This document shows positions 17,220 to 26,255 of a DNA stretch of 64,000 bases, piece by piece (the stretch's first letter is position 1; each line of letters begins with the position of its first letter). Source of the stretch: Asaia bogorensis (GTDB lineage: Bacteria; Pseudomonadota; Alphaproteobacteria; Acetobacterales; Acetobacteraceae); assembly GCA_945868845.1 (NCBI GenBank), contig CAMBMS010000002.1, positions 62,001-126,000 on the forward strand, read 5' to 3'. The translations under genes and the position numbers were made by a program. The notes beneath the pieces were generated by a model that had not been told where the DNA came from, searched no databases, and saw only the letters and a list, made by a program, of their open reading frames with translations.

Positions 17220-18191
17220 TCAGAACCAGCTAGCCTTATCCACGATGTTGCGCAACGGGCCGCCCTTGGCCATCGCCCGGCAATTATCTTCCAGGATCTG
17301 ATAGCGCCGTTCGTTTAAATATTTACCGTGCCCGGCCATGTGCGGTGTGAGCAGCACGTTCGGCATCGTCCAGAGCAGATGATCTTCCGGCAGAGGCTCG
17401 ATCTCGAACACATCGAGGCCGGCGCCGGCAATCTCGCCCGCCTCCAGGCTGGCGACGAGGTCGTCCAGCTTCGTGGTCATGCCGCGGCCAATATTGATAA
17501 AGTACGAAGTGCGCTTCATGCGCTGGAAACGGGTACGGTGAAAAAATCCTTCGGTGGCAGGCGTGTGCGGCACGGTCAGGACGACGAAGTCGGCCTGCGG
17601 CAGCAAGGCGTCGAGCTGTTCCGGGTGATGCATTTCCTCCACGCCTGGGGGCGGCGCGGTGCGGCGGGCATCGGTGCCGATCACGCGCAGCCCTGCGGCA
17701 GCGGCCAGACGCGCGGCTTCCGCGCCGATGCCGCCAAGGCCGACGATCAGGATGGTGGCTTCCGGCAGATGCACCACATCGCCATCTTCCGCCGGGGATT
17801 TTGCCCATTGCCGTTTCATTTGCTGCGGAATAAAGCGGTGAAAACCGCGAGCGAAGGCATAGACGAAGGCCATGATATGCGCGCCGATATGGTCGTTGAA
17901 AATTTCCCGAAAATTAGTGGTGACGGACGGGTGCGCGATCAGCGCGGGGAAATAGAACCCGGCCGGCGGGGCGGCCTGCGGCGCCTGCTGCCAGCGCAAT
18001 TTTTGGGCGCGGGCGAGTAGATCGGGCGTCAGAGTGCCAAACACGCCATCGGCATCAACGATTTCATGCTGCGCCTGCTGAATACCTTCCGCAACCACTA
18101 TCTGCGCGGCTGGCACGGCCCGCGCCAGCCGCGTGGCCCAGCCGCGCGCCACATCCGATTGCGGCGGCAGCATGACGAGCTTGAATGCCAT
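17220..18191 (-). CDS. D-2-hydroxyacid dehydrogenase, NAD-binding
   Basis: Formate/D-lactate dehydrogenase superfamily, 323 residues. The Rossmann motif is ILIVGLGGIGAEAARLA at about 147-163. The catalytic Arg is in FINIGRGMTTKLDDLV, the Glu in GLDVFEIEPLP, and the His in LLTPHMAGH. The N-terminal catalytic half is less conserved. The place behind an MBL hydrolase and a ring-hydroxylating dioxygenase suggests it reduces or oxidises a 2-keto/2-hydroxy acid made in that pathway. This is inferred from context only. Confidence 0.9.
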   Translation of the reverse strand: MAFKLVMLPPQSDVARGWATRLARAVPAAQIVVAEGIQQAQHEIVDADGVFGTLTPDLLARAQKLRWQQAPQAAPPAGFYFPALIAHPSVTTNFREIFNDHIGAHIMAFVYAFARGFHRFIPQQMKRQWAKSPAEDGDVVHLPEATILIVGLGGIGAEAARLAAAAGLRVIGTDARRTAPPPGVEEMHHPEQLDALLPQADFVVLTVPHTPATEGFFHRTRFQRMKRTSYFINIGRGMTTKLDDLVASLEAGEIAGAGLDVFEIEPLPEDHLLWTMPNVLLTPHMAGHGKYLNERRYQILEDNCRAMAKGGPLRNIVDKASWF

Positions 18192-18208
18192 CTTTGCGTT
18201 TCCTCGTC

Positions 18209-19048
18209 TCAGGTGGCGCGCCAGAGTTCCCCGGTGCGCATCGCCTTGCCTTCTTCTTCCAGTTTGAGCAGATGCGCCAATACATTACGCTCCGCCGCGC
18301 GGCGGAGATTGGGGTGGGTTTGCGAATAGAGCGTGTCCATCAACGTATAGGTGTCAAAGGACGTGCCGGAGGACAGTTCCTTGGCAATCGCCTGTTCGCG
18401 CATCATCCGGTGCGCCAGAAGGTTGCGCACCAGGTCGCGCGGATTGGGCAGTTTCGGGCCGTGACCAGGTAGAAAATAATCGTCGCTCCGGCTGAGCAGC
18501 AATTCGAGGGAGGCGAAATATTCCCGCATATTGCCGCCTGGCGGGCTGACGATAGAGGACGACCAGGACATGACGTGATCGGCGCTGAACAATATCTGCC
18601 GCCCATCCTCGCCCGGCATGACGAAACAGAGATGATCTGCCGCGTGGCCCGGGGTGTGGATGGCGGTAAGGCCCGCGATTATGTCGCCATCGATCAGCTT
18701 AATATCGGCCTCGAAGCGTTCATCGCCGCTGATACAGAAACCGACGGTCGGCGCGCCGGTGGCTTTCTTCAGCGCGTCGATAGCGCCGAAATGGTCGTGA
18801 TGGGTGTGGCTGAGCAGGATATATTTGACCGGTTTATCGTTTGTCGCGCGCAGCACCGCCTCGATATGGGCGGGGTACTCCTCCGGGCCGGGATCGAGGA
18901 CGACTAGGCCCTCCGGCGTGTCGAATAGATAGGTGTTGGTGCCATGATAGGTCATCCGGCCGGGATTATTGGCGACGATCCGGCGAATGCCGGGCATCAC
19001 GGCTTCCGCCACCCCGCGCTGCGGCTCAGTTTCGGTCAGAAACGCCAT
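18209..19048 (-). CDS. MBL-fold metallohydrolase (LACTB2-like)
   Basis: Metallo-beta-lactamase superfamily hydrolase with the zinc motif SHTHHDHFGAID (HxHxDH). A later zinc His is in HTPGHAADHLCF and another in YFLPGHGPKLPN. A C-terminal winged-helix-like region (LAHRMMREQAIAKEL, TLRRAAERNVLAHLLKL-like) matches the LACTB2/glyoxalase-II-like group. The 279 residues fit. It is 17 nt upstream of the 2-hydroxyacid dehydrogenase and 85 nt downstream of the dioxygenase beta subunit, so probably in the same operon. The true substrate (thioester, lactone or other) is unknown. Confidence 0.88.
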   Translation of the reverse strand: MAFLTETEPQRGVAEAVMPGIRRIVANNPGRMTYHGTNTYLFDTPEGLVVLDPGPEEYPAHIEAVLRATNDKPVKYILLSHTHHDHFGAIDALKKATGAPTVGFCISGDERFEADIKLIDGDIIAGLTAIHTPGHAADHLCFVMPGEDGRQILFSADHVMSWSSSIVSPPGGNMREYFASLELLLSRSDDYFLPGHGPKLPNPRDLVRNLLAHRMMREQAIAKELSSGTSFDTYTLMDTLYSQTHPNLRRAAERNVLAHLLKLEEEGKAMRTGELWRAT

Positions 19049-19133
19049 TTGGTTGAGGCTCCAGCTAGGAAGTCACGGACTACTGGCGGGTGAATGCCGC
19101 AAAGCAGCATAGAACGCAAATGTAAGCCCAAGG

Positions 19134-19610
19134 CTACAGGGGTATGGCGACCAATGTATCAAAACGTGGGCTGTCGCAGATGGCAATCCGTTCGGCAAAG
19201 CGCAGGGCGCCGGTCGGGTCAGGGCGCACATGGTCGAGATAGCGCCCGGCGGCGAACAGGCTCATCTCCCCGGTCCGCATGGTGCGCACGACCAGGAACG
19301 GCGCCTCGGCGCGGATGCCGCCCATGTCTTCCGACAGGATCGAGGGCATACCGATGACGTGGCGATAGATCTGCCGTTCATAGATATTGGCTCGGCGCAG
19401 CGCCGCGACGCGATCCGCGAGCATGCCGCGCGAATCGGCATAGATAATGCCAGCGGGCTGGTTACGGCGATGATTTTCCGCCGTGGTGATCTTGTAGAGG
19501 CAGTCAGGGTGAAAAAAACCGGGCCAGTCCTCCAGCCGGTCGCCATCGATTGCGGAGGCATAATCGGTGTTCAGCGCGGACAGGCGAAACAGAGTCTCGG
19601 GGCCGGGCAT
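19134..19610 (-). CDS. Aromatic-ring-hydroxylating dioxygenase, beta subunit
   Basis: Small structural subunit (158 residues, SnoaL/NTF2-like fold) of a Rieske non-heme iron oxygenase. Typical features are LNTDYASAIDGDRLEDWPGFF near the N-terminus and AALRRANIYERQIYRHVIG in the middle. The C-terminus ends in DTLVAIPL. The gene begins 2 nt after the alpha-subunit stop, so the two chains are made together and should form an alpha3beta3 oxygenase. No dedicated ferredoxin or reductase gene is adjacent, so electrons must come from elsewhere. Confidence 0.93.
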   Translation of the reverse strand: MPGPETLFRLSALNTDYASAIDGDRLEDWPGFFHPDCLYKITTAENHRRNQPAGIIYADSRGMLADRVAALRRANIYERQIYRHVIGMPSILSEDMGGIRAEAPFLVVRTMRTGEMSLFAAGRYLDHVRPDPTGALRFAERIAICDSPRFDTLVAIPL

Positions 19611-19612
19611 GG

Positions 19613-20875
19613 TCAGATATCCATCAGTCGGCGGTAGTTTTTCCAGAAGCCGCGCACGGAGGCTTCCGTGGCACGGGTATTCTGCGATCGCGCCTCATAA
19701 CCGCCCATTTCCACCACCGCGATTTCGTCGGGTGCCGCCCTGATGCCGCGCTGGACCAAATTGCCGATCATGCCGTCCTCCATGGACACATAACCGGCCG
19801 GGCCGGCCAGATTGGCCTGCTTCAGCCGCATCTTGCGCATCGCGGGTGTATCGTCGGTAAAACCAAGAAAAATCCAGTTCAGATCCATGCCTTCCACGCC
19901 GCGTGGCACGGTCTGACGCACAGCGATGGAGTTATAAAGCTGTTGCAGCATGGTGGCCGGAAACAGCGCCACGTTCTGCAACTGGATGTCGTCGCCAAAC
20001 TCCGGCTGGGAGGCCAGGAAACTGTCATCGTGCAGGCGGAAGTCTTCGCTATCCGAGCGCAGGCCTTGGTCCTTGTAGATCGACTGCGTCTCGATCCCCT
20101 TGCCGATGGTCGCCGAGGCATGATGTGCGCCATCTGCGCTGATCGTCACGCCACCGGCCTGATCGAAGCGGGTGATTTTGAAGGTGGTGAAGAACAGATG
20201 CAGCAGGCTGGCGTGATAGGTGTCACGGATATTTTCTGCATACATCTTCCAATTATTCGGCAAGAATTGGGTGAAGCGGCCGATCACCTCCAGCTTGCGG
20301 TTGAACACTCGTCTAATCTTAGCCGCGATCTCGGGGCCGAGATATTCCTCCAAGGGCGGTGCGCTAGGGTCGACGGTGCCGAACACGAGGCCACCAATCG
20401 CGGCCACCTTTAACTTGCGCGGGCCATAATCCTGCATGCGGAACTCTGGCGGCATACCGCCTTTACCGCCAACACCGCGCTGGAAGGCGATGGAGCATAG
20501 ATTGCCAGCCAGATCATAACGCCAGGCGTGATAGGCGCATGTAAAATCCTTCACGTTGCCGCTATCCTCAAAGGCGATCAGCGCGCCGCGATGAGCGCAG
20601 CGATTCTCAAATGCGTGGATCGCACTTTGTTCGCCGCGCACCACCACCACTGGCATCTCGCCCACCGAAGTGGTACGATAATCTCCCCGGTTTTCGATAT
20701 CGACTTCCAGGCAGAGAAAATGCCAGACCGGGCCTTCGAAGATTTTCCGCTGTTCGGCACGCAAAATGCCCGGGTTCTGATACAGCCAGAACGGCACCCG
20801 GCTAATACCAGGGGGCCAGTGATGTTCCGTTGGGCTGTCGGGAATGACGGCGCCATCGTCCATGGATGCCTCCAT
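19613..20875 (-). CDS. Aromatic-ring-hydroxylating dioxygenase, alpha subunit (Rieske)
   Basis: Large catalytic subunit. The Rieske [2Fe-2S] ligands are visible as CAHRG and, 17 residues on, CAYH (CxH-x17-CxxH), at about 90-115. The mononuclear iron region is NWKMYAENIRDTYHASLLH, with the bridging Asp and two His. The start at 20875 has AGGA upstream; MDDGAV at 20863 with GGAGG is equally possible; the longer frame to 20923 lacks support. The aromatic substrate cannot be read from sequence. It heads a run beta, MBL hydrolase, 2-hydroxyacid dehydrogenase on the minus strand. Confidence 0.93.
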   Translation of the reverse strand: MEASMDDGAVIPDSPTEHHWPPGISRVPFWLYQNPGILRAEQRKIFEGPVWHFLCLEVDIENRGDYRTTSVGEMPVVVVRGEQSAIHAFENRCAHRGALIAFEDSGNVKDFTCAYHAWRYDLAGNLCSIAFQRGVGGKGGMPPEFRMQDYGPRKLKVAAIGGLVFGTVDPSAPPLEEYLGPEIAAKIRRVFNRKLEVIGRFTQFLPNNWKMYAENIRDTYHASLLHLFFTTFKITRFDQAGGVTISADGAHHASATIGKGIETQSIYKDQGLRSDSEDFRLHDDSFLASQPEFGDDIQLQNVALFPATMLQQLYNSIAVRQTVPRGVEGMDLNWIFLGFTDDTPAMRKMRLKQANLAGPAGYVSMEDGMIGNLVQRGIRAAPDEIAVVEMGGYEARSQNTRATEASVRGFWKNYRRLMDI

Positions 20876-20928
20876 TGGGCTGTTTCCTCGCCGCGAGTGC
20901 AGCACGACCGGGCAGCGACGCACAAGCG

Positions 20929-21774
20929 TTACGACGTGTCGAGCGCCTGGCGTAAACGGGCCGCCACCGCGCCTGCAACCAGGCCATGGCGAAGAAAGAA
21001 ATCGATCAGCACCAGCGGCACGTTGAATTTGAATTTTTCTCCATCCCGCACCGCTTCCTGTACGCGATCGATGGGCCAGAGTTCAAAGGACTCCACCTCG
21101 CCATCCGCGGCGACTGGGCAAAAACCCTCCGGCAGGTCGAGGTCGTAGCAATACAGTCGGTCCCGACGCAGGCCTTCGGGCCGTTCCATCGTGTAGCTGA
21201 CTAGCCCGACATGGCGGGCGCGGGCGGCCAGTTCGGCCGGGATGGCGGCTTCCTCAGCGGCTTCCTTGATCAGAGCGGCGGCGGGTGACAAGCCGGCGGA
21301 CACGCCGCCGGCGACTAGGTGATCGAGCCTGCCCGGGTCCAGCGCCTTGTTGGCGGCGCGCCTGGCGACCCAGAGATGCAGCCCGTCCGCCCGACGCACG
21401 ATCCCGTTTAAATGCACACCCAACGTCTCTACGCCGAAGGCCGGTAGGGCGCCGCGATCCAGTTGAGCCAGGACCGGGCCATCCGGGGTGGCCCGCACAT
21501 CGAACGCCTCGTCACGCCAGCGGAAGAATCCTTGGCCCGCCAGGTCCTGGCTGATCCGTTGCAGCGCCGCCGGATCGGTCAAGTTGAGGCCGCGCGAATC
21601 TTCGGTGATTTGGGTCCGCGTGCGCAGGGCCGCGGCCAAGGGCTGGACTACCCAACCCACTTGCTGCCCCCCCAGCCAGAAAGCAAGACGCGCGCCGGGG
21701 AGCAAAATATTCCGGCAGGCGCGAATGTGGCGCAGATACCCTTCCTCCTCAACGCTGCCTAGCATGGTCCTCAC
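20929..21774 (-). CDS. DUF4743 / Nudix domain protein
   Basis: Two-part protein: an N-terminal DUF4743 domain (YLRHIRACRNILLPGARLAF) and a C-terminal Nudix domain. The Nudix helix reads AALIKEAAEEAAIPAEL. The canonical box GX5EX7REUXEE is loosened: KEAAEE is kept, while the first glutamate is not obvious in GGVSAGLSPAA. Homologs include the yeast YJR142W and plant NUDT20/24-like proteins, which act on oxidised thiamine diphosphate or similar compounds. It is 53 nt upstream of the dioxygenase alpha gene on the same strand and may share its promoter. Confidence 0.88.
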   Translation of the reverse strand: MRTMLGSVEEEGYLRHIRACRNILLPGARLAFWLGGQQVGWVVQPLAAALRTRTQITEDSRGLNLTDPAALQRISQDLAGQGFFRWRDEAFDVRATPDGPVLAQLDRGALPAFGVETLGVHLNGIVRRADGLHLWVARRAANKALDPGRLDHLVAGGVSAGLSPAAALIKEAAEEAAIPAELAARARHVGLVSYTMERPEGLRRDRLYCYDLDLPEGFCPVAADGEVESFELWPIDRVQEAVRDGEKFKFNVPLVLIDFFLRHGLVAGAVAARLRQALDTS

Positions 21775-21824
21775 CTTTCAAAACGGCCCAAGCCATGCCA
21801 CATCGGGGGCATGAGATCGAGCCA

Positions 21825-23696
21825 ATGAGATCGGGCCTCGCCACCGCCCTGGATGCCACCGTCACCGCCATCCCGAAGACGGAGAAGGAACGCTCCCTCG
21901 CGCGCACCTTAATCATCCTGCTGCCCTATCTGTGGCCGCGCGACGATGCGATGGCGCGGGTACGGGTGGTGGTGGCGGTTATTCTCCTGGTGGCCGCCAA
22001 GGTCACGATCGTGCTGGTGCCGGTGGTCTATGGGCTGGCGGTGGATGCCCTGGTGGCAAAGCCGGGCATGCCCAGTGCGGTGCTCACTGTGCCGTTGGCA
22101 CTAATCGCCGGCTATGGCTTGCTGCGCGCCGCGGGAGCAGCGTTTGGCGAATTGCGTGATGCCGTCATCGCCGCCGTGCAGCAGCGGGCCGCGCGCAATG
22201 TGGCGCTGCAAAGTTTCGTACATATGCATAATCTTTCCCTCCGCTTTCATCTGGACCGCCAGACCGGGGGGCTGTCGCGTGCCATCGAGCGTGGCTCGAT
22301 GGGTGTGCAGCTCGTGCTGCGTCTGGCGGTGTTCAATGTCGTGCCGACCATCCTGGAAGTGGGCATGGTCACGGCGATGATGTGGTGGATGTTCGACTGG
22401 CGTTTCGCCGCCATCATCCTTTTCGCCATGACGGGCTATTTGCTGTTCACATTCACCTGTTCCAACTGGCGCGCGAAGATCCGGCGCACCATGAACGAGA
22501 TGGACAGCCAGGCTCAGACGCGCGCCATAGATAGCCTTCTTAATTTCGAGACCGTCAAATATTTCGGTAATGAGCACCACGAATCGAAGCGCTTTGACGA
22601 AGCCCTGGGGCGTTATGAGCGCGCGGCGGTGATGAGCCAGATCTCGCTCAATATGCTGAATCTGGGGCAAGCTACCATTATCGCGCTCGGTCTGGCGGTG
22701 ATCATGCTACTGGCGGCGGATGGAGTGGCGGCGGGAACGATGACGGTGGGTGCCTTCGTGCTGGCCAACACCTACCTCATTCAGCTTTACCAGCCGCTGA
22801 ACATGCTGGGGGTTGTTTATCGCGAAATCCGCCAAGGGCTGGTGGACATGGAATCGCTATTCAGGCTGCTGGAGATGAAGGCAGAAATCACCGACCGCCC
22901 TGGCGCCAGGGCGCTGGCCACGCATCTGGCCGATGGCCCCGCGGGCGTGGTCGAATTCGATGATGTACATTTCGATTACCGGCCCGACCGCAAGATCCTG
23001 AAAGGGGTGAGCTTCCGCGCACCCCCTGGCGGCAAGCTAGCCATTGTCGGACCGACCGGGGCGGGGAAATCCACCATCTCACGTCTGCTGTTCCGCTTCT
23101 ATGATGTCACGTCTGGCGCGGTGCGCATTGATGGGCAGGATGTACGTGACATCACCCAGGAAAGCCTGCGCGCCGCAGTCGGCGTGGTGCCGCAGGATAC
23201 CGTGCTGTTCAACGATACGATCCGCTACAACATCGCCTATGGCCGCCCGGGTGCGACGCAGGAAGAGATCGAGGCGGCGGCGAAGCTGGCCCAGGTGCAT
23301 GATTTCGTGCTGCGGCTGCCGGAGGGTTACGACACGCGCGTCGGCGAGCGCGGACTGAAACTTTCGGGGGGCGAAAAGCAGCGCGTCGCCATCGCGCGCA
23401 CTATCCTCAAGGACCCGCGCATTCTTATTCTTGACGAGGCGACGAGCGCGCTGGATACCAGTACGGAACAGGATATTCAGGCCGCCCTGCGCGGCCTTGC
23501 CAGCCACCGCACCACGTTGGTGATCGCGCACCGGCTGTCCACCGTGGTGGATGCCGACGAGATCATCGTTCTGCGGGATGGCGAGGTGGCGGAGCGCGGC
23601 ACGCATGCGGGCCTGCTAGTGTGCGGCGGCCTCTATGCCCACATGTGGGCGCTGCAAGCCGAGCAAACCGAAGCCAACGATATCGCAGCCGATTAG
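21825..23696 (+). CDS. Atm1/ABCB7-type ABC exporter, fused permease and ATPase
   Basis: Half-transporter with an N-terminal six-helix type I exporter domain and a C-terminal ATPase. Visible ATPase parts are Walker A GPTGAGKST, Q-loop VVPQDTVLF, signature LSGGEKQR, Walker B ILILDEATSALD and switch IAHRLST. The segment FETVKYFGNEHHESKRFDEA is characteristic of the Atm1/HMT1 branch, which exports glutathione-based sulfur or metal conjugates and supports cytosolic Fe-S biology. I start at 21825 (MRSGLATALD), giving 623 residues; 21795 is an alternative. A small hypothetical gene follows directly. Confidence 0.93.
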   Translation: MRSGLATALDATVTAIPKTEKERSLARTLIILLPYLWPRDDAMARVRVVVAVILLVAAKVTIVLVPVVYGLAVDALVAKPGMPSAVLTVPLALIAGYGLLRAAGAAFGELRDAVIAAVQQRAARNVALQSFVHMHNLSLRFHLDRQTGGLSRAIERGSMGVQLVLRLAVFNVVPTILEVGMVTAMMWWMFDWRFAAIILFAMTGYLLFTFTCSNWRAKIRRTMNEMDSQAQTRAIDSLLNFETVKYFGNEHHESKRFDEALGRYERAAVMSQISLNMLNLGQATIIALGLAVIMLLAADGVAAGTMTVGAFVLANTYLIQLYQPLNMLGVVYREIRQGLVDMESLFRLLEMKAEITDRPGARALATHLADGPAGVVEFDDVHFDYRPDRKILKGVSFRAPPGGKLAIVGPTGAGKSTISRLLFRFYDVTSGAVRIDGQDVRDITQESLRAAVGVVPQDTVLFNDTIRYNIAYGRPGATQEEIEAAAKLAQVHDFVLRLPEGYDTRVGERGLKLSGGEKQRVAIARTILKDPRILILDEATSALDTSTEQDIQAALRGLASHRTTLVIAHRLSTVVDADEIIVLRDGEVAERGTHAGLLVCGGLYAHMWALQAEQTEANDIAAD

Positions 23697-23700
23697 AAAG

Positions 23701-23976
23701 GTGTTGACCTTGAACAGCGAACCCTCCGATCTGGACGGTACGGCCCCGCGGGATCTCGGCTATGCCGGGTCGGTGGTGGACAAGGCCATCGAATACATGG
23801 CCGGACAGAATATTTCCTCCATCGCCATCGCCTCCGCCCTGCTCGGCGGCGCGCTGGGGATGCTGGCGCGCTCCGTGGCAGAGGAAGCGATCATCGGCAT
23901 CCTAAACAATGCGATTACCTCCGTCCGCAATGGAGAGTTGCGAGCCATGGCCGATATCCCCTCTGCCTCGCAGTAG
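23701..23976 (+). CDS. Small hypothetical membrane-associated protein
   Basis: A GTG at 23701, 4 nt after the ABC exporter stop, with AAAGG just upstream, gives 91 residues. The core is amphipathic to hydrophobic: IAIASALLGGALGMLARSVA, followed by EEAIIGILNNAITSVRNG. It contains one possible membrane or glycine-zipper-like helix. I recognise no family. Tight spacing suggests co-expression with the exporter. An upstream ATG at 23635 lies inside the exporter gene and is unlikely. Confidence 0.6.
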   Translation: MLTLNSEPSDLDGTAPRDLGYAGSVVDKAIEYMAGQNISSIAIASALLGGALGMLARSVAEEAIIGILNNAITSVRNGELRAMADIPSASQ

Positions 23977-24001
23977 TTTTTCGGTTTGCTGTCCCGCAGC
24001 G

Positions 24002-24013
24002 CCCCCCCCCCCC
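24002..24013 (+). repeat. Run of 12 cytosines in the rpmB leader
   Basis: A C12 homopolymer 71 nt upstream of the rpmB start codon. Such tracts change length by slippage and could alter leader spacing or promoter geometry; they are also frequent sites of sequencing error. Confidence 0.8.
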
Positions 24014-24084
24014 GCGCGCTTGACCTGGGAAACAGCTTTCGCCATAACCCGCCCCTTCCGGAACGACTGCAAGGGTGTTTGATC

Positions 24085-24390
24085 ATGTCCCGTCGCTGCC
24101 AGCTCACTGGCAAGACCGTCCTGGCCGGCAACAATGTCAGCCATGCGAACAACAAAACCCGCCGCCGTTTCCTGCCCAATTTGCAGAATTATTCGGTGCT
24201 GTCCGACGTGCTGGGCGGGTCCGAGCGCATGCGCCTGTCCACCCGCGCCATCCGCACGTTGGAACGTAATGGGGGCATCGATGCCTTCCTGCTGGGTACG
24301 CCCAACAGCAAGCTTACGGAAGACGCCCTTACCCTGAAGCGCCGTATCGTTCGCGCCAAGGCCAAGCAGGACGCCAAGCTCACCAGCTGA
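24085..24390 (+). CDS. rpmB: 50S ribosomal protein L28
   Basis: Large-subunit ribosomal protein, 101 residues, the long alphaproteobacterial form. It begins [20 protein letters not shown], continues [13 protein letters not shown] and ends with the basic [16 protein letters not shown]. The ATG at 24085 is set by family length; an in-frame upstream start at 23986 would add 33 unrelated residues after the C-tract. It is monocistronic by appearance. Confidence 0.97.
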   Translation: MSRRCQLTGKTVLAGNNVSHANNKTRRRFLPNLQNYSVLSDVLGGSERMRLSTRAIRTLERNGGIDAFLLGTPNSKLTEDALTLKRRIVRAKAKQDAKLTS

Positions 24391-24615
24391 TAGCGCGTTT
24401 GTGGGGGCTGCCGAGCGATCCGCCGGCATGCCGGGAGCGATGGCAGGGGCGCATCCGAACCCCCTCCCAGGCCTCCCTCACCAAGCCCGTGGCAACAGGC
24501 CGCGCGGGTATTGGATGTCTCTTCATAGCGTCGCTCGACATTTTGGATCGGACACCCCCGAGCCTACCGGCTCTAGGTGGCCAACGCCGACTAGCCTATT
24601 GCAATATTGGACAGG
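24391..24615. other. Intergenic region downstream of rpmB, nothing recognised
   Basis: About 225 bp between rpmB and a small ORF. A short palindromic CGCCGGCATGCCGG-like stem near 24420-24435 could act as an rpmB terminator, but it has no T-run. No gene or RNA is recognised. Confidence 0.4.
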
Positions 24616-24732
24616 ATGGGCCCGAAAATCAGCGCGCAGGGGGATGCCTTTCAGAAACTGACCGAATTCGCCGCGCCAATATTGAGCGGTGCCGGTGCTA
24701 TCCCGGCCGGTATGCTCAACCTGCTGAAGTAA
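24616..24732 (+). CDS. Possible 38-residue small ORF
   Basis: The ATG at 24616 is preceded by GGACAGG. The frame reads MGPKISAQGDAFQKLTEFA, then PILSGAGAIPAGMLNLLK, and stops at TAA 24730-24732. Composition is protein-like: an amphipathic start and a small-residue hydrophobic core. It overlaps the 3' end of the convergent ppx gene by 17 nt. No family recognised; it might be a complete microprotein or the tail of a lost gene. Confidence 0.35.
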   Translation: MGPKISAQGDAFQKLTEFAAPILSGAGAIPAGMLNLLK

Positions 24733-26248
24733 CGTTTTCCACCACGCGGCGCGTGGGGGTCCAAGCTTCGGTGCCGGTGTCGAGACCAAGTTCCTGGGCC
24801 AGGCGATCGAGGCCGCGAAGCACCGATTCGCCGGCGAAGACACCGGCGTTTTCGGCCAGGCACAGAAGCAGGCGTTTACCACGCAGGGAGAGCGAAGTGC
24901 TGGCCAGCATGCCGGACGTGCCGGCCGAGAGTACATAGGCGAGGCGCAGGGCGAAGCCGATGACGGTGGCGCGATGGGCGGTGGCGACGTCGAGCAGCAT
25001 GCGGGCCGGTCGCAGGAACGGTGCATCGAGGTCGGCGTCGTAGCGAATGGCGGTGGCGAGGGCGAGGAAGGCACGGGCATGGTGGTCCATCCCGCTGCCG
25101 GGCTGGCGGAGCACACGCAGGAAGGCTTGCTCGGCGCGGAATTCGGGATGGTCGTGGCTGCCGATATCGGAGATCCAGCAGGCGGCCTCGCGCAGGCGGC
25201 TTGGTTCGCCGCTTTCGTGCGGAAAGAGCGAATCGGTCCAGGCGAGTAGGGCGCGGGGCAGGCTGGGATCGCGGCTGAATCGGCGAGCGTAATCATGGCC
25301 GACAGCGAGCAACGGATCCTCCGCGCGAACATGGTCGGGCAGGCGCCGCATGAACCAGCCCTCGCGCATGCCGTTGGCGCTGAACACCACGCGGCGCACG
25401 CCGGTGGCCCGCAGCAGCCGGCGCAGGGTGATGGCGGCAAAGGGCAGGTCGTCGATGCGCCGGTGCAGAATGCCGGGCAAGCGTTCCAGAGCGCGCCGCC
25501 CGGAGGTGGCGATGACCTCCGTCAGGTCACGCGCTTCCTCGCGGCTAATCGTGTAGCGGTGCACCAGCGGCAGCGGATAGCTGGTCTGCGCTATGTGGAT
25601 GCGCGCCAGCGCCCGCCAGACGCCACCCACCAGATACAGATCGCGCCCGGAGCCTTCGGCGAGCCAGGGCACTTTATCGAGTTCGGCTTCGACGATGGCG
25701 CGGGCTTTGCCCCGATCGCCGCCGGCGCGTTCCTCCAGACGGATCACGCCGAGGGAGAGGGTTTGCGCCGAGCCCTGATGGCCGGCATCGAGGCGCACCA
25801 GTTCCAGAGATCCGCCGCCCATGTCGGCGAGTACGCCGTCGGCGGCGGGAATGTCGGACAGCACGCCGGCGACGGAGAATGTGGCTTCCTGTTCGCCGGA
25901 GAGAATATGGATCGGCACATTCGGCATGCGCGCTCGCAGCACGGCAACGAAATCCGCGCCATTGCTGGCGTCCCGCACGGCGGAGGTGGCAAGTACCTCC
26001 ATCGGCTCCGCCCCCATGGTGCGCGCGACGGCGTAGTAGCGCTGCATCACCGTCAGCGCACGCGCCATGCCGTCTTCATGCAGCCGGCCGGTGGATTGCA
26101 GGCCGCGACCCAGGCGGAGAACGGATTTTTCGTTAAAGATCGCCACCGGATTGCGGTTGAGCCCTTCATACACAACCAGGCGGACCGAGTTCGAACCGAG
26201 TTCGACGATCGCGCAGCGCGGCACCTCGGGCGCGGGGATCACCGACAT
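24716..26248 (-). CDS. ppx: Exopolyphosphatase (Ppx/GppA family)
   Basis: Releases phosphate from the ends of polyphosphate and, in GppA forms, hydrolyses pppGpp. The ASKHA phosphate loops are visible as AIVELGSNSVRLVVYEG at about 12-28 and VLADMGGGSLELVRLD at about 140-155. Between them is EVLATSAVRDASNGADFV. A C-terminal helical HD-like region (ARRFSRDPSLPRALLAW onward) brings it to 510 residues, the long Ppx length. It follows ppk1 by 7 nt on the same strand, so synthesis and degradation of polyphosphate are encoded together. Confidence 0.94.
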   Translation of the reverse strand: MSVIPAPEVPRCAIVELGSNSVRLVVYEGLNRNPVAIFNEKSVLRLGRGLQSTGRLHEDGMARALTVMQRYYAVARTMGAEPMEVLATSAVRDASNGADFVAVLRARMPNVPIHILSGEQEATFSVAGVLSDIPAADGVLADMGGGSLELVRLDAGHQGSAQTLSLGVIRLEERAGGDRGKARAIVEAELDKVPWLAEGSGRDLYLVGGVWRALARIHIAQTSYPLPLVHRYTISREEARDLTEVIATSGRRALERLPGILHRRIDDLPFAAITLRRLLRATGVRRVVFSANGMREGWFMRRLPDHVRAEDPLLAVGHDYARRFSRDPSLPRALLAWTDSLFPHESGEPSRLREAACWISDIGSHDHPEFRAEQAFLRVLRQPGSGMDHHARAFLALATAIRYDADLDAPFLRPARMLLDVATAHRATVIGFALRLAYVLSAGTSGMLASTSLSLRGKRLLLCLAENAGVFAGESVLRGLDRLAQELGLDTGTEAWTPTRRVVENVTSAG

Positions 26249-26255
26249 AGGCGGT

